Source: Plantactinospora sp. KBS50 (GTDB lineage: Bacteria > Actinomycetota > Actinomycetes > Mycobacteriales > Micromonosporaceae). From it: 64,000 nt of DNA. The position numbers and the translations under genes are program-made. Within the stretch, counting starts at the first letter, position 1, and every line of letters begins with the position of its first letter. The notes under the pieces are model-generated. The model had not been told where the DNA came from. It searched no databases and saw only the letters and a list, made by a program, of their open reading frames with translations. The stretch spans positions 4,716,001 through 4,780,000 of the forward strand of contig NZ_CP022961.1 in NCBI RefSeq assembly GCF_002285795.1, in the 5' to 3' direction. Below are positions 45,438 to 53,580 of the stretch, piece by piece.

Positions 45438-47660
45438 TCAGCGGGGATAGACGACGAAGTTCGGCGGCTTCGTCTCGGTCGGCGGAACCTTGTAGTGGGC
45501 GAGGGTGAACTGCATGATGTCCTTGAACGCCGGCGCCGACACGTCGCCGCCCTCGCCGCCCGGCGTGTACGAGAAGACCGCCACCACGTACCGCGGGTTG
45601 TCCGCCGGGGCCATGCCGACGAACGAGGCCACCTCGCCCGGCGCGTACGAGCCGTTGCGCACCAGCCCACCGGTGCCGGTCTTGCCGGCCACCCGGTAGC
45701 CGGGGATGGCCGCGCGCAGCCCGGTGGCGTGCTCGACCGTGGTGACCGCCTCCAGGACGGTGCGCAGCGAGGCCGCGGTGGCCGGGCTGAGCACCGGGTG
45801 CGTCTTCGGGGCCGGCGCCGCGGTCCGGGTGCCGTCCGGCGCGATCGTCTCCTTGATCAGGTGCGGCTGCACCCAGGTGCCGTCGTTGGCGATGGCCGCG
45901 TACGCCGCGGCGATCTGCAACGGGGTGGCCGAGACGCTCATGCCGATCGGGACCGAGCCGTACGACGACCCGCTCCACTGGTCCGGCGGCAGCAGCAGCC
46001 CGGCCGCCTCGCCGGGCACCCCCTCGCCGGTGGCCCGGCCGAGCCCGAACCGCTGCTGGTACTCGTACAGCTTCTCCTTGCCGAGCTTGTTCGCGATCTT
46101 GATGGTGCCGACGTTGGACGAGTAGGCCATGATCCCGGGCAGGCTCATCGGCACGGCCACCCCGCCGGGCGGCGGGTGGGTGTCGGAGAAGGTGGTGTCG
46201 CCGGCGGTGATGGTCGGACCGACCAGGATGCTGTCGTCCGGCTTGATCACGCCCTCCTGCAACGCCGCGCCCATCGTGATGGCCTTGTGCACCGAGCCGG
46301 GGTCCACCACGAAGCCGGTGGCGTTGTCGTTGCGGTCCTGCGGGTCGCTGTCGCCGGGGTCCGCCGCGTTGTACGTCGGGTAGCTGGCCTGGGCCAGCAC
46401 CTCACCGGTGTGCACGTCCAGCACCACGGCCGCGGCCTCGCTGCTGTTGCGCTCCTTCATCTGCGTCTGCAGGATGCTCTGCGTCTTGTACTGAAGGTCG
46501 CGGTCGATCGTCAGTTCCAGCGAACTGCCCGGCTTGGCCGCGGTCTCCTGGACGTACCCGCCGGGGATCGGCGCGTCCAGGGCGCCGCCGCCGTGCTCGT
46601 AGCTGCGCTCGCCGGGCACGCCGCGCAGCAGCGCGTCGTAGCGCGCCTCCAGTCCTTCGAGGCCGTTCATGTCCTGGCCGACGAAGCCGAGCAAATTGGC
46701 CGCGAGGTCCCCGCCGGGCACGTCGCGCCGCTCGTCCAGGTGCACGCCGATGCCGGGCAGCTCCCGGGCCATGATCTTCTGGGCGGTCGCCACCGGTACG
46801 CCCCGGGCCAGGTACTCGAACTGGGAGTCGTCGCCGGCCGCGGTCTTCTGCGGGGCGAGCCGGGGTTCCAGGTCGGCGGCGGGGATGTGCAGCAGTGGGG
46901 ACAGCGCCCGGGCGGTGGCCGGCACGTCCTTGACCCGGGTCGGGTCGGCGAACACGTACCGCGCCTCCACGCTGCGGGCCAGCGCGACCCCGGACCGGTC
47001 GTAGATGGTGCCGCGCGCCGCCGGCAGCACGACTTTGCTGATCCGGTCGTTCAGTCCGCCGTCGGCGTAGGCGGGGCTCTGCAGGACCTGGATGGCGACC
47101 AGCCGGATGCCGATGGTGACGAACATGACAAGCGCCACGAAGGTGCCCAGCCGCAGCCGCCGGCGCGGGTCGCCGAGCGGGGGTGGGGTGGAGCGCCGGG
47201 GCCGGCCGGAACCCCGACCGCCCGGGCGGGAGCGCGGCTTGGCCACGTCGGCGCCGCGGCGGGTCCGGGCGGGCACCCGGGCACCACCGGCCGCCGAGGC
47301 CGCCGGCGCCGACCGGCCGCCCGTACCGGCGGGCGGCGGGGCCGCCCGTCCCGTCCCCGAGCCCGCCGACCGGTTGGCGGCCCGGCCGCCCCCACCGCCG
47401 TCGAGCACCTGCAGGGCCGGCCGGAACGGGTCCGACGAGCGGCCCGCCCGTGGCGTGCGGCGCAGTTCGGGCGCCTCCCGTACGGTGCGCCCGCGCGGCG
47501 TGTAGGCGCGGGCGTCCGAGATGCCGCCGAGCGGCTCCTGGGCCGCCGGCGCGCCCCTCTCCCGGCCGCGCGGCGACCCGCGCCGGGACGACGGATCGTC
47601 CCGGCGCGGGTCGGCCTGCCGCGGATCGTCCCGGCGCGGATCGTCCGGACGGGGCGGCAC
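45438..47660 (-). CDS. ftsI: Septal penicillin-binding protein FtsI (PBP3/PbpB)
   Basis: FtsI is the septal transpeptidase that cross-links glycan made by FtsW. The 740-residue protein has a Pro/Arg/Gly-rich cytoplasmic N-terminus of about 170 residues (unusually long), one membrane helix (LGTFVALVMFVTIGIRLVAI), a dimerisation domain (VVLPAARGTIYDRSGVALAR) and the transpeptidase domain. Active-site motifs: SxxK as SVHK in VVDPGSVHKAITMG, SxN as SSN in MAYSSNVGTIKIAN, and KTG in RVAGKTGTGG. The GTG at 47660 follows GGGAGG by 7 nt. Confidence 0.95.
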   Translation of the reverse strand: MPPRPDDPRRDDPRQADPRRDDPSSRRGSPRGRERGAPAAQEPLGGISDARAYTPRGRTVREAPELRRTPRAGRSSDPFRPALQVLDGGGGGRAANRSAGSGTGRAAPPPAGTGGRSAPAASAAGGARVPARTRRGADVAKPRSRPGGRGSGRPRRSTPPPLGDPRRRLRLGTFVALVMFVTIGIRLVAIQVLQSPAYADGGLNDRISKVVLPAARGTIYDRSGVALARSVEARYVFADPTRVKDVPATARALSPLLHIPAADLEPRLAPQKTAAGDDSQFEYLARGVPVATAQKIMARELPGIGVHLDERRDVPGGDLAANLLGFVGQDMNGLEGLEARYDALLRGVPGERSYEHGGGALDAPIPGGYVQETAAKPGSSLELTIDRDLQYKTQSILQTQMKERNSSEAAAVVLDVHTGEVLAQASYPTYNAADPGDSDPQDRNDNATGFVVDPGSVHKAITMGAALQEGVIKPDDSILVGPTITAGDTTFSDTHPPPGGVAVPMSLPGIMAYSSNVGTIKIANKLGKEKLYEYQQRFGLGRATGEGVPGEAAGLLLPPDQWSGSSYGSVPIGMSVSATPLQIAAAYAAIANDGTWVQPHLIKETIAPDGTRTAAPAPKTHPVLSPATAASLRTVLEAVTTVEHATGLRAAIPGYRVAGKTGTGGLVRNGSYAPGEVASFVGMAPADNPRYVVAVFSYTPGGEGGDVSAPAFKDIMQFTLAHYKVPPTETKPPNFVVYPR

Positions 47661-47663
47661 CGG

Positions 47664-48419
47664 TCAGCCTCCCGTGCCCTGCTGGCCGGTGCCGGCGGAC
47701 CCGCCGGCGGTCGGCTGCGGCACCCCGATCGTCCGGCCGTCCGGCAGCCGGATGAACGCCGGCTGCCCGGCGTCGACCAGCCCGAGCTTCTTGGCCTGGG
47801 CCACCAGGTTGCCCGGCGCCTCGGCCTGGGTGATCTGGTCCTCCAACTGCTGCTGGCGCAGGTCCAGCGATGCCTGCTGGTCCTGCATCCGGGACAGCCG
47901 GATGGCGTTCTCGTTGATCTTCGTGTTGACCACCAGGATGCCCAGCACCCCGCCGACCACCACGGCCAGGATCAGCGCCACGAACGGCGCCCGCGGCACC
48001 AGCACCGGCGGTGGCGGCGCCACCGTGAGCCGGGGCGTACGCCGCGGCTGCGCGGCGGACCCGGCGAGCTCGGCCGGGTCGGTGGCCAGCGCCGCGCTGC
48101 CCGCGGTCCGGAACTCCCCGGACCGGCCGTCCCGGTCCGCGCCGAACGGCCCGCTGGGCCGTTCCGCGCCGGTGCGCCGGGCCGTCCCGGCCGGCACCGT
48201 GCGCCCGACCTGATCCACCCGTCCGGCCTGGTCCGTGCGCCCGGTCTGCTCCGTGCGCCGGATCGACTCGGCCCGCCGGGAGCTACCCCGGACCGGCTCG
48301 GCCGATGGAACCCCGGTGATCCGCTGCGCCACGATCCGGCCCCCCGACCGTGGTGCGCGCTGCACCGTATCGCGCTGTACGCCGGTTTCCCGGCCGTCAC
48401 GCCTGTTGACGTTCATCAT
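47664..48419 (-). CDS. ftsL: FtsL-like septum formation protein
   Basis: This 251-residue bitopic protein matches FtsL in position and layout. It has a long, Arg/Ser/Thr-rich cytoplasmic N-terminus (about 1-140), one membrane helix ([20 protein letters not shown]) and an external coiled coil ([20 protein letters not shown] then [20 protein letters not shown]) ending [16 protein letters not shown]. It should form the FtsQ/FtsL/FtsB core that activates FtsWI. Two ATG codons in tandem (48419 and 48416) overlap the rsmH stop; the AGGGGGAGGG just upstream suits 48416 better. Confidence 0.88.
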   Translation of the reverse strand: MMNVNRRDGRETGVQRDTVQRAPRSGGRIVAQRITGVPSAEPVRGSSRRAESIRRTEQTGRTDQAGRVDQVGRTVPAGTARRTGAERPSGPFGADRDGRSGEFRTAGSAALATDPAELAGSAAQPRRTPRLTVAPPPPVLVPRAPFVALILAVVVGGVLGILVVNTKINENAIRLSRMQDQQASLDLRQQQLEDQITQAEAPGNLVAQAKKLGLVDAGQPAFIRLPDGRTIGVPQPTAGGSAGTGQQGTGG

Positions 48420-49468
48420 CCCTCCCCCTGTGTCCCCATCCCGCCGTTGTGTGCCCTTCCCCCTCGGTGGGGCCGTTCGCGGCCGCCCCACCCCGGACGC
48501 CCACCTTCGGCGTCCGGATCGATCCGTTCCGCCGCCCGCAGCCGCACCGATGCGGCCCGCGGGTTGGCGGCGACCTCCGCCGTGCCCGGCAGCTCGGCGC
48601 CACGGCGCAGCAGCCGCAGCGTCGGGCCGGTGCCGGGCAGTTCGACCGGCAGGTCCACCGGGCCCGTGCTGCGGGCCCGGCCGGCGAGCGCCTGCTTGGT
48701 GATCCGGTCCTCCAGCGAGTGGTAGGAGAGCACCACGAGGCGACCGCCGACGGTGAGCGCGTCGAGGGCGGCCGGCAGCGCCGTTTCGAGCGCCGCCAGC
48801 TCCCTGTTTACCTCTATCCGTAAAGCCTGAAACGTTCTCTTTGCCGGGTGTCCACCCGTTCGTCGGGCTGGTGCCGGGATCGACTCCCGGACCAGCTCGG
48901 CCAGCCGGGCCGAGGAGGTGATCCGGGCCCGTTCCCGCTCGCGCACGATCGCCGAGGCGATCCGACCGGCGAACCGCTCCTCGCCGTACACCCGCAGGAC
49001 CCGGGCCAACTCGCCGTGCGAATAGCCGTTCACCACCTCCTCGGCGGTGCTGCCGGCGCTCTGGTCCATCCGCATGTCCAGCGGCGCGTCCTGCGCGTAG
49101 GCGAACCCGCGGTCGGGCGCGTCGAGCTGGAGCGAGGAGACACCCAGGTCGAACAGCACCCCGTCGACGCCCGGCAGGTCCAGCCCGGCGAGCACCGCCG
49201 GCAACTCGTCGTACACCGCGTGCACCAGGTGGATCCGGTCGGCGAACCGGTCCAGCCGGGCTCGGGCGTGCGCCAGCGCCTCCGGGTCCCGGTCGAGTCC
49301 CACCAGGACGGTCTCCGGATGGGCCGCCAGCACCGCCTCGGCGTGCCCGGCCAGCCCCAGCGTGGCATCGACGTGCACCCGGGGGCCGGGCCGGGACAGC
49401 GCGGGGGCCAGCAGCTCGAGACACCGCTCGAGCAGCACGGGCACGTGCGTGCCCCTCAGCTCCCCCAT
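48416..49468 (-). CDS. rsmH: 16S rRNA (cytosine(1402)-N(4))-methyltransferase
   Basis: RsmH (MraW) N4-methylates C1402 of 16S rRNA with S-adenosylmethionine. The 350-residue protein shows [15 protein letters not shown], the SAM-binding [15 protein letters not shown] (where GLGGH is usual), [51 protein letters not shown] and [14 protein letters not shown]. The C-terminal 40 residues are Gly/Arg-rich. ATG 49468 is the start that fits the family N-terminus; GTGGGGG lies about 7 nt before it. Confidence 0.95.
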   Translation of the reverse strand: MGELRGTHVPVLLERCLELLAPALSRPGPRVHVDATLGLAGHAEAVLAAHPETVLVGLDRDPEALAHARARLDRFADRIHLVHAVYDELPAVLAGLDLPGVDGVLFDLGVSSLQLDAPDRGFAYAQDAPLDMRMDQSAGSTAEEVVNGYSHGELARVLRVYGEERFAGRIASAIVRERERARITSSARLAELVRESIPAPARRTGGHPAKRTFQALRIEVNRELAALETALPAALDALTVGGRLVVLSYHSLEDRITKQALAGRARSTGPVDLPVELPGTGPTLRLLRRGAELPGTAEVAANPRAASVRLRAAERIDPDAEGGRPGWGGRERPHRGGRAHNGGMGTQGEG

Positions 49469-49662
49469 CGTGACCCCCACTGACCGCCGTTCCCGCCTGT
49501 ACGTGCCGTGACTGGCGTGCCGCGCGTCGTACCGCCAGATCCCCATCCGCTCGTGGTCCGCCCGCACCGCACACAGCGGCCGGATCGCGCGCCTGGCACC
49601 GGGGAAGAGGCGCCAGGAGCACGAGCGGGTGGAGATCTCGCAGTACGTCGGGCTGCTCGGCC
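49469..49662. other. 194-bp spacer between mraZ and rsmH
   Basis: The dcw spacer has no recognisable coding sequence. It holds a GGCGCC-containing stem candidate near 49585-49620 and no clear -10 box or GTGGAG motifs. rsmH is probably read from the mraZ promoter. Confidence 0.4.
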
Positions 49663-50094
49663 CTAGAGTCCGCCCGGCAACACCCCCTGCTCGATGTCCG
49701 CGAAGTCGTCCTCGCTCTCGGCGAGGTACGTCTCCCATGCCTGCCGATCCCAGATCTCCACCCGGCTGCTGGCTCCGATCACCACCAGCTCCCGGGTGAG
49801 CGCCGCGTACTCCCGCAGGTGCACCGGGATGGTCACCCGGCCCTGCTTGTCCGGCACCTCGTCGTGCGCGCTGGCGAAGAAGACCCGGCTGTACGCGCGG
49901 GCCGCCTTGTGCGTCATGGGCTGCTCGCGCAGCTGCCCGGCGATGCGCTGGAACTCAAGCATCGGGAAGACGTAGAGGCAGCGCTCCTGCCCTTTGGTGA
50001 TCACGACACCTCCCGCCAGCTCATCCCGGAATTTGGCCGGAAGAATCAGCCGGCCCTTGTCGTCCAGGCGCGGAGTGTGGGTGCCGAGAAACAT
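49663..50094 (-). CDS. mraZ: Transcriptional regulator MraZ
   Basis: MraZ is the first gene of dcw clusters and a repressor of its own operon in several bacteria. The 143-residue protein has two SpoVT/AbrB-like halves: [20 protein letters not shown] then KFRDEL at the N-terminus, and [20 protein letters not shown] in the second. The DxxGR and LPAKFR/IPVHLR repeats form the ring-shaped DNA-binding surface. GTGGAG-type boxes upstream are its expected targets. ATG 50094 has GGGGGG about 11 nt upstream; longer in-frame starts lack conservation. Confidence 0.95.
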   Translation of the reverse strand: MFLGTHTPRLDDKGRLILPAKFRDELAGGVVITKGQERCLYVFPMLEFQRIAGQLREQPMTHKAARAYSRVFFASAHDEVPDKQGRVTIPVHLREYAALTRELVVIGASSRVEIWDRQAWETYLAESEDDFADIEQGVLPGGL

Positions 50095-50178
50095 CGGCCC
50101 AACCCCCCTTGCCCTTGCGCGGCGTTCGCGGCGCCGCTCACCCCCGGGCCGGCGGCCCCTCCCAGGTCCACCATCGCG

Positions 50179-50204
50179 CCCCACTCTACTCCACTTCCCT
50201 CCAC
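50179..50204 (-). promoter_or_regulatory. MraZ-type operator: three GTGG(A/G)G boxes at 10-bp period
   Basis: On the minus strand GTGGAG (50204-50199), GTGGAG (50194-50189) and GTGGGG (50184-50179) repeat every 10 bp. The first two fill the 16-bp spacer of the mraZ promoter and the third overlaps its -10 box, a layout expected for repression. GTGG(A/T)G-type direct repeats are known MraZ targets in related bacteria. Confidence 0.75.
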
Positions 50205-50210
50205 CCGCAA
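50183..50210 (-). promoter_or_regulatory. mraZ promoter
   Basis: TTGCGG (50210-50205) and TAGAGT (50188-50183) on the minus strand are separated by 16 bp. This is the only good -10 box upstream of mraZ and should start the dcw transcript near 50176. Confidence 0.6.
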
Positions 50211-50266
50211 CCGGAATCGCCCGTTCGGAGTACCGAGCGCCGACCTAAAAGCCCAGGTCAGAAGGG

Positions 50267-50282
50267 GTGGAGTGGAGTGGAG
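50267..50282 (+). promoter_or_regulatory. Overlapping GTGGAG boxes in mid-region
   Basis: GTGGAGTGGAGTGGAG consists of three GTGGAG boxes at 5-bp steps on the plus strand. The first and third copies are 10 bp apart, matching the spacing in the mraZ operator. Confidence 0.5.
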
Positions 50283-50413
50283 GGCGCTGGCGCGTCGCAG
50301 TGGCGTCCGCTTTCCGACACCGGATTCAGCGGTCGGATCCGGCGGCAACATGACCGGATTAAGGGGTAAATATCGGGCGGGTGATGCGGCCCGCCGAGCC
50401 CCGGTACCCGAAG

Positions 50414-50429
50414 GTGGAGGGAAGTGGAG
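50414..50429 (+). promoter_or_regulatory. Second copy of the 16-bp MraZ box pair, upstream of murT
   Basis: GTGGAGGGAAGTGGAG on the plus strand is identical to the two-box element inside the mraZ promoter, here facing murT. It ends 37 bp before the murT -10 box. Confidence 0.6.
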
Positions 50430-50466
50430 CCGGGCCGGCGCCGGGTCGCCGGGCCGCCGGCTCCGG

Positions 50467-50472
50467 TAATCT
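50467..50472 (+). promoter_or_regulatory. Leaderless -10 box TAATCT of murT
   Basis: TAATCT is followed after 7 nt by the GTG at 50480, with no ribosome binding site. This pins both the promoter and the likely translation start. Confidence 0.55.
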
Positions 50473-50479
50473 CGCGTCC

Positions 50480-51736
50480 GTGACGGACGGGAAGATGCCC
50501 ATGCGCGCCAAGGTGGCAAGTTCGGTGTCGCGGACCGCCGCGGCGCTGTCCCGGGCCGCTGGCCGCGGTGACGGATCGGTGATCGGCGGCTGGATCGGCC
50601 TCAAGATCGACCCGGAGCTGCTGGCCCACCTGGCCAACGGACGCTCCATCGCTCTGGTCTCCGGCACCAACGGCAAGACCACCACAACCCGGCTGACCGC
50701 CGCGGCCCTCGGGGCGCTCGGGCCGGTCGCCACCAACTCGTTCGGCGCCAACATGCCCAGCGGGCACACCTCGGCGCTGGCCAAGGCCGGCCACACCCCG
50801 TACGCGGTGCTGGAGGTGGACGAGCACTACCTGCCCCGGGTGATCGAGGCGACCGAACCGCGAGCCATCGCGTTGCTCAACCTCTCCCGCGACCAGCTCG
50901 ACCGGGCCAAGGAGGTGGCGATGATGGCGCAGATGTGGCGGGCCGCGCTGATCCGCTACCCCGCCATCCGGGTGGTGGCGAACGCGGACGACCCGATGGT
51001 GGTGTGGGCCGCCACCCCGCCGCCCGGTCCGCTGCGGGCCGAACGGGTGGTGACCTGGTTCAGCGCCGGCCAGCGCTGGCACGACGACTCGTGGGTCTGC
51101 CCGGAGTGCGGCGCCACCATCGAGCGCTCCGGCGACGACTGGTGGTGCGTCGGCTGCTCGCTGCGTCGCCCCACCCCGCAGTGGCTGGTGGAGGACGAGG
51201 GCGTGCTCGACCCCACCGGCGCCTGGCACAAGGTGCGGTTGCAGCTACCCGGCCGGGTCAACATCGGCAACGCGGCCACCGCGCTGGCCGTGGCCGCCGA
51301 GTTCGGGGTACGCCCCACCGACGCCGTCTCCCGGCTCGGCGCGGTGACCTCGGTGGCCGGCCGGTACGCGCAGGTGGTGCGCGACGGCCGGAACATCCGG
51401 CTGCTGCTGGCGAAGAACCCGGCCAGTTGGCTGGAGGCGTTCGACATGGCCGACGAGGCGCCCACACTGCTGTCCATCAACGCCCGCGACCCCGACGGGC
51501 TGGACACCTCCTGGCTGTTCGATGTGGACTTCGCGCCGCTGCGCGGACGGCAGGTGCTGATCACCGGCGACCGGGCGTACGACCTGGCCGTCCGGCTCGA
51601 CGTCAACGGGGTGCCGTTCCGGCACGTCCGCACCTTCCCCGAGGCCGTCGCCGCGGTGCCGCCCGGCCGGCTCGAGGTGATCGCCAACTACACGGCGTTC
51701 CAGGACATCCGAGCGGAGTTGGACCGTGTCAACTGA
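50480..51736 (+). CDS. murT: Lipid II isoglutaminyl synthase, Mur-ligase subunit MurT
   Basis: MurT with GatD amidates the alpha-carboxyl of D-Glu in lipid II. The 418-residue protein has a Mur-ligase ATP loop IALVSGTNGKTTTTRLTAAA, LLNLSRDQLDRAKEV, and the typical inserted zinc ribbon with four cysteines (Cys207, Cys210, Cys223, Cys226: WVCPECGATI and WWCVGCSLRR). The C-terminal domain carries LLSINARDPDGLDTSWLFD. The GTG at 50480 is favoured by the TAATCT box 7 nt before it. It lies divergent from mraZ and overlaps gatD by 11 bp. Confidence 0.93.
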   Translation: MTDGKMPMRAKVASSVSRTAAALSRAAGRGDGSVIGGWIGLKIDPELLAHLANGRSIALVSGTNGKTTTTRLTAAALGALGPVATNSFGANMPSGHTSALAKAGHTPYAVLEVDEHYLPRVIEATEPRAIALLNLSRDQLDRAKEVAMMAQMWRAALIRYPAIRVVANADDPMVVWAATPPPGPLRAERVVTWFSAGQRWHDDSWVCPECGATIERSGDDWWCVGCSLRRPTPQWLVEDEGVLDPTGAWHKVRLQLPGRVNIGNAATALAVAAEFGVRPTDAVSRLGAVTSVAGRYAQVVRDGRNIRLLLAKNPASWLEAFDMADEAPTLLSINARDPDGLDTSWLFDVDFAPLRGRQVLITGDRAYDLAVRLDVNGVPFRHVRTFPEAVAAVPPGRLEVIANYTAFQDIRAELDRVN

Positions 51737-52448
51737 GAGCCTGCGCATCGTCTGGATCTACCCGGACCTGCTGTCCACCTACGGCGACCGGGGCAACATG
51801 CTGATCCTGGCCCACCGGGCCCAGCAGCGCGGCCTGCCTGTGGAGATGCACGAGGTGCGGTCCGACCAGCCACTGCCCAGCTCGGCCGACATCTACCTGC
51901 TCGGCGGTGGCGAGGACGGGCCGCAGGCGCTGGCCGCGCAGCGGCTGATCGAGGACGGTGGCCTGCACCGGGCGGTGGCGCAGGGGTCGGTGGTGTTCGC
52001 CGTCTGCGCCGGGTACCAGTTGCTCGGCTCGTCCTTCTACGCCAAGGGCGCCAAGTGCGCGGGGCTGGACATGCTGGACCTCAGCTCCGACCGGGGGCCG
52101 GCCCGGGCCGTGGGCGAACTGGCCGGTCCGATCGACGCGCGGCTCGGCCTGCCGCCGCTGAGCGGCTTCGAGAACCACGGCGGCCGCACCCATCTGGGCG
52201 TCGGCGTCTTCCCGCTGGCCCGGGTCACGACCGGGGTGGGCAACGACGGCAACAGCGAGGGCGCCTGGCACGGCAAGCTGCTCGGGACGTACTCGCACGG
52301 GCCGGCCCTGGCCCGCAACCCGGCCCTGGCCGACCTGCTGCTGCGCTGGGCCGTCGGCGCCGGCCAACTGCCGCCGCTGGACGACACCTGGTCCGACCGG
52401 ATGCGCTCGGAACGGGCGGCCGCGGTGGCCGCCGCGGCCCGGCAGTGA
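51726..52448 (+). CDS. gatD: Lipid II isoglutaminyl synthase, glutaminase subunit GatD
   Basis: GatD hydrolyses glutamine and passes ammonia to MurT. The 240-residue class I (CobB/CobQ-like) amidotransferase has IVWIYPDLLSTYGDRGNMLI, YLLGGGEDGPQALAAQRLI, the nucleophile in VVFAVCAGYQLLGSSF (Cys94) and the catalytic His in LGTYSHGPALARNPALAD (His191). These match the Cys94/His189 pair of the Staphylococcus enzyme. The GTG start lies inside the end of murT, so the subunits are co-translated. Confidence 0.94.
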   Translation: MSTESLRIVWIYPDLLSTYGDRGNMLILAHRAQQRGLPVEMHEVRSDQPLPSSADIYLLGGGEDGPQALAAQRLIEDGGLHRAVAQGSVVFAVCAGYQLLGSSFYAKGAKCAGLDMLDLSSDRGPARAVGELAGPIDARLGLPPLSGFENHGGRTHLGVGVFPLARVTTGVGNDGNSEGAWHGKLLGTYSHGPALARNPALADLLLRWAVGAGQLPPLDDTWSDRMRSERAAAVAAAARQ

Positions 52449-53140
52449 CCGCCGTACGCGATCTGCTCCGGCAACGGTCCGTCCGGCGTTTCCTGCTGCT
52501 GCTCGGCGTGCTCGGCCTCTGCGCGCTGGCGCTGCTCCTGGTGCCGGCGCGGGACCTGGCCCTGGCCCCCCGGCTGGTCGACCGGTTGGGACCGGCGACG
52601 CCGCTGGCCGCGGTGGGGGTGGGCGCCGCGCTGCTGGTGGTGCTGGTGCCGCGCACCCTCATCACGGTCGCCTGGGGCGCCCTGTTCGGGCCGGTGCAGG
52701 GCGCCGGCTACACCCTCGCCGCCGCGCTGCTGGCCGCGGCCGCCGGCTTCGCGGTAGGCCGGACGCTGGGCCGGGAGTTCGTGGCCGACCGGGTACGCGG
52801 CCGGCTGATCAGCCTGGACGGGTGGTTCAGCCGGCAGAACGTGCTCGGCGTGATCACCGTCCGGCTGCTGCCGGTGGGCGGCTTCGGGCTGGTCAGCTAC
52901 GGCTACGGCACCACCGGCGCACGGCTGGCGCCGTACCTGGTGGGCAGCGTGCTCGCCACCGTGCCGTCGGCGTTCGGCTACGCGGCCATCGGCGCCGTGG
53001 CCACCCCCGGCCGCATCAACTGGCTGGCGGTCGCGCCGGCCAGCCTCGGCCTGTTCGCCAGCCTCGCCCTGGTGGCCCGCTGGTGGCGCGCCGAGCGCAC
53101 CCGCCGCGCCGTCGGCGATCCCGACGCCGCGCGGCACTGA
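52445..53140 (+). CDS. TVP38/TMEM64-type (VTT domain) membrane protein
   Basis: This 231-residue protein has about five hydrophobic helices (20-40, 55-75, 80-105, 160-185 and 190-215). The VTT/DedA-like core is visible as VPRTLITVAWGALFGPVQGA, then GFAVGRTLGREF and VRLLPVGGFGLVSYGYGTTG. Relatives act as undecaprenyl phosphate or lipid scramblases, so placement after murT-gatD makes a role in lipid carrier recycling plausible; this is inferred. The GTG overlaps the gatD stop (GTGA). Only 8 bp separate it from the convergent toxin-like gene. Confidence 0.8.
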   Translation: MTAVRDLLRQRSVRRFLLLLGVLGLCALALLLVPARDLALAPRLVDRLGPATPLAAVGVGAALLVVLVPRTLITVAWGALFGPVQGAGYTLAAALLAAAAGFAVGRTLGREFVADRVRGRLISLDGWFSRQNVLGVITVRLLPVGGFGLVSYGYGTTGARLAPYLVGSVLATVPSAFGYAAIGAVATPGRINWLAVAPASLGLFASLALVARWWRAERTRRAVGDPDAARH

Positions 53141-53148
53141 CCGGCACG

Positions 53149-53580
53149 TCACCGAGGCCAGTACCTGGGCGGATCCCGCCTCGGATCAGTGATCGTGAAC
53201 CGCTTCGTGGGATCGATTCCCCGGATGGCCACCAGGCGCTGCCCGCCCGCCACCTCAAGATCCGCCATGATTTGTGGCATTGACGCGACGATGGCGCCGA
53301 TCGCAAGAGCCAACCCCGTGAGCCCCGACTGCCGCTGCCGGTACGAGACGTGATGTATTCCAGACTTCTTTATTTTGGAGGTCTCGTCCGGATCGTCGAA
53401 CTGCCTGTAGTTGTTCGTAACCAGGACGTCATATCGGCCGACGGCGTCGTGAAGGACCTGACTGTCCTTCTTCCCAGACCACTTTATCGAATGTATGTGA
53501 TCGACAGTATGACGTCGAAGGACATGGCGGAGAACCTGCAAGACCTGTTCCGGCACGTCTTCATCCAGAAGAACCCGCAT
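53149..53580 (-). CDS. PIN-like (DUF5615-related) putative toxin
   Basis: This 143-residue protein resembles DUF5615/PIN-like toxins: MRVLLDEDVPEQVLQVLRHV at the N-terminus, KKDSQVLHDAVGRYDVLVTN in the middle, then NYRQFDDPDE. Family members normally carry TxDxDF after the strand; here it reads TNNYRQF, so two acidic residues are changed. It could be a divergent nuclease or an inactive toxin. It is longer than usual by about 30 residues. Its ATG overlaps the stop of the HTH-DUF433 gene (TGATG), and its G+C content is lower than its surroundings, consistent with transfer. Confidence 0.68.
   Translation of the reverse strand: MRVLLDEDVPEQVLQVLRHVLRRHTVDHIHSIKWSGKKDSQVLHDAVGRYDVLVTNNYRQFDDPDETSKIKKSGIHHVSYRQRQSGLTGLALAIGAIVASMPQIMADLEVAGGQRLVAIRGIDPTKRFTITDPRRDPPRYWPR

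Larger units (their letters stand above)
50095..50479. other. Divergent mraZ-murT regulatory region
   Basis: This 385-bp region has no gene. It contains three clusters of GTGGAG boxes (50179-50204 minus, 50267-50282 plus, 50414-50429 plus), a promoter for mraZ, a GACCT/AGGTC small stem at 50242-50259, and the leaderless promoter of murT at 50467-50472. About 85 nt of mraZ leader precede its ATG. Confidence 0.7.

Noticed and set aside
46250-46330. Loss of the FtsI active site because the SxxK motif reads SVHK
   Set aside because: The Ser and Lys are kept, and the SxN and KTG motifs are intact. Variation of the two middle residues is normal in actinobacterial FtsI.
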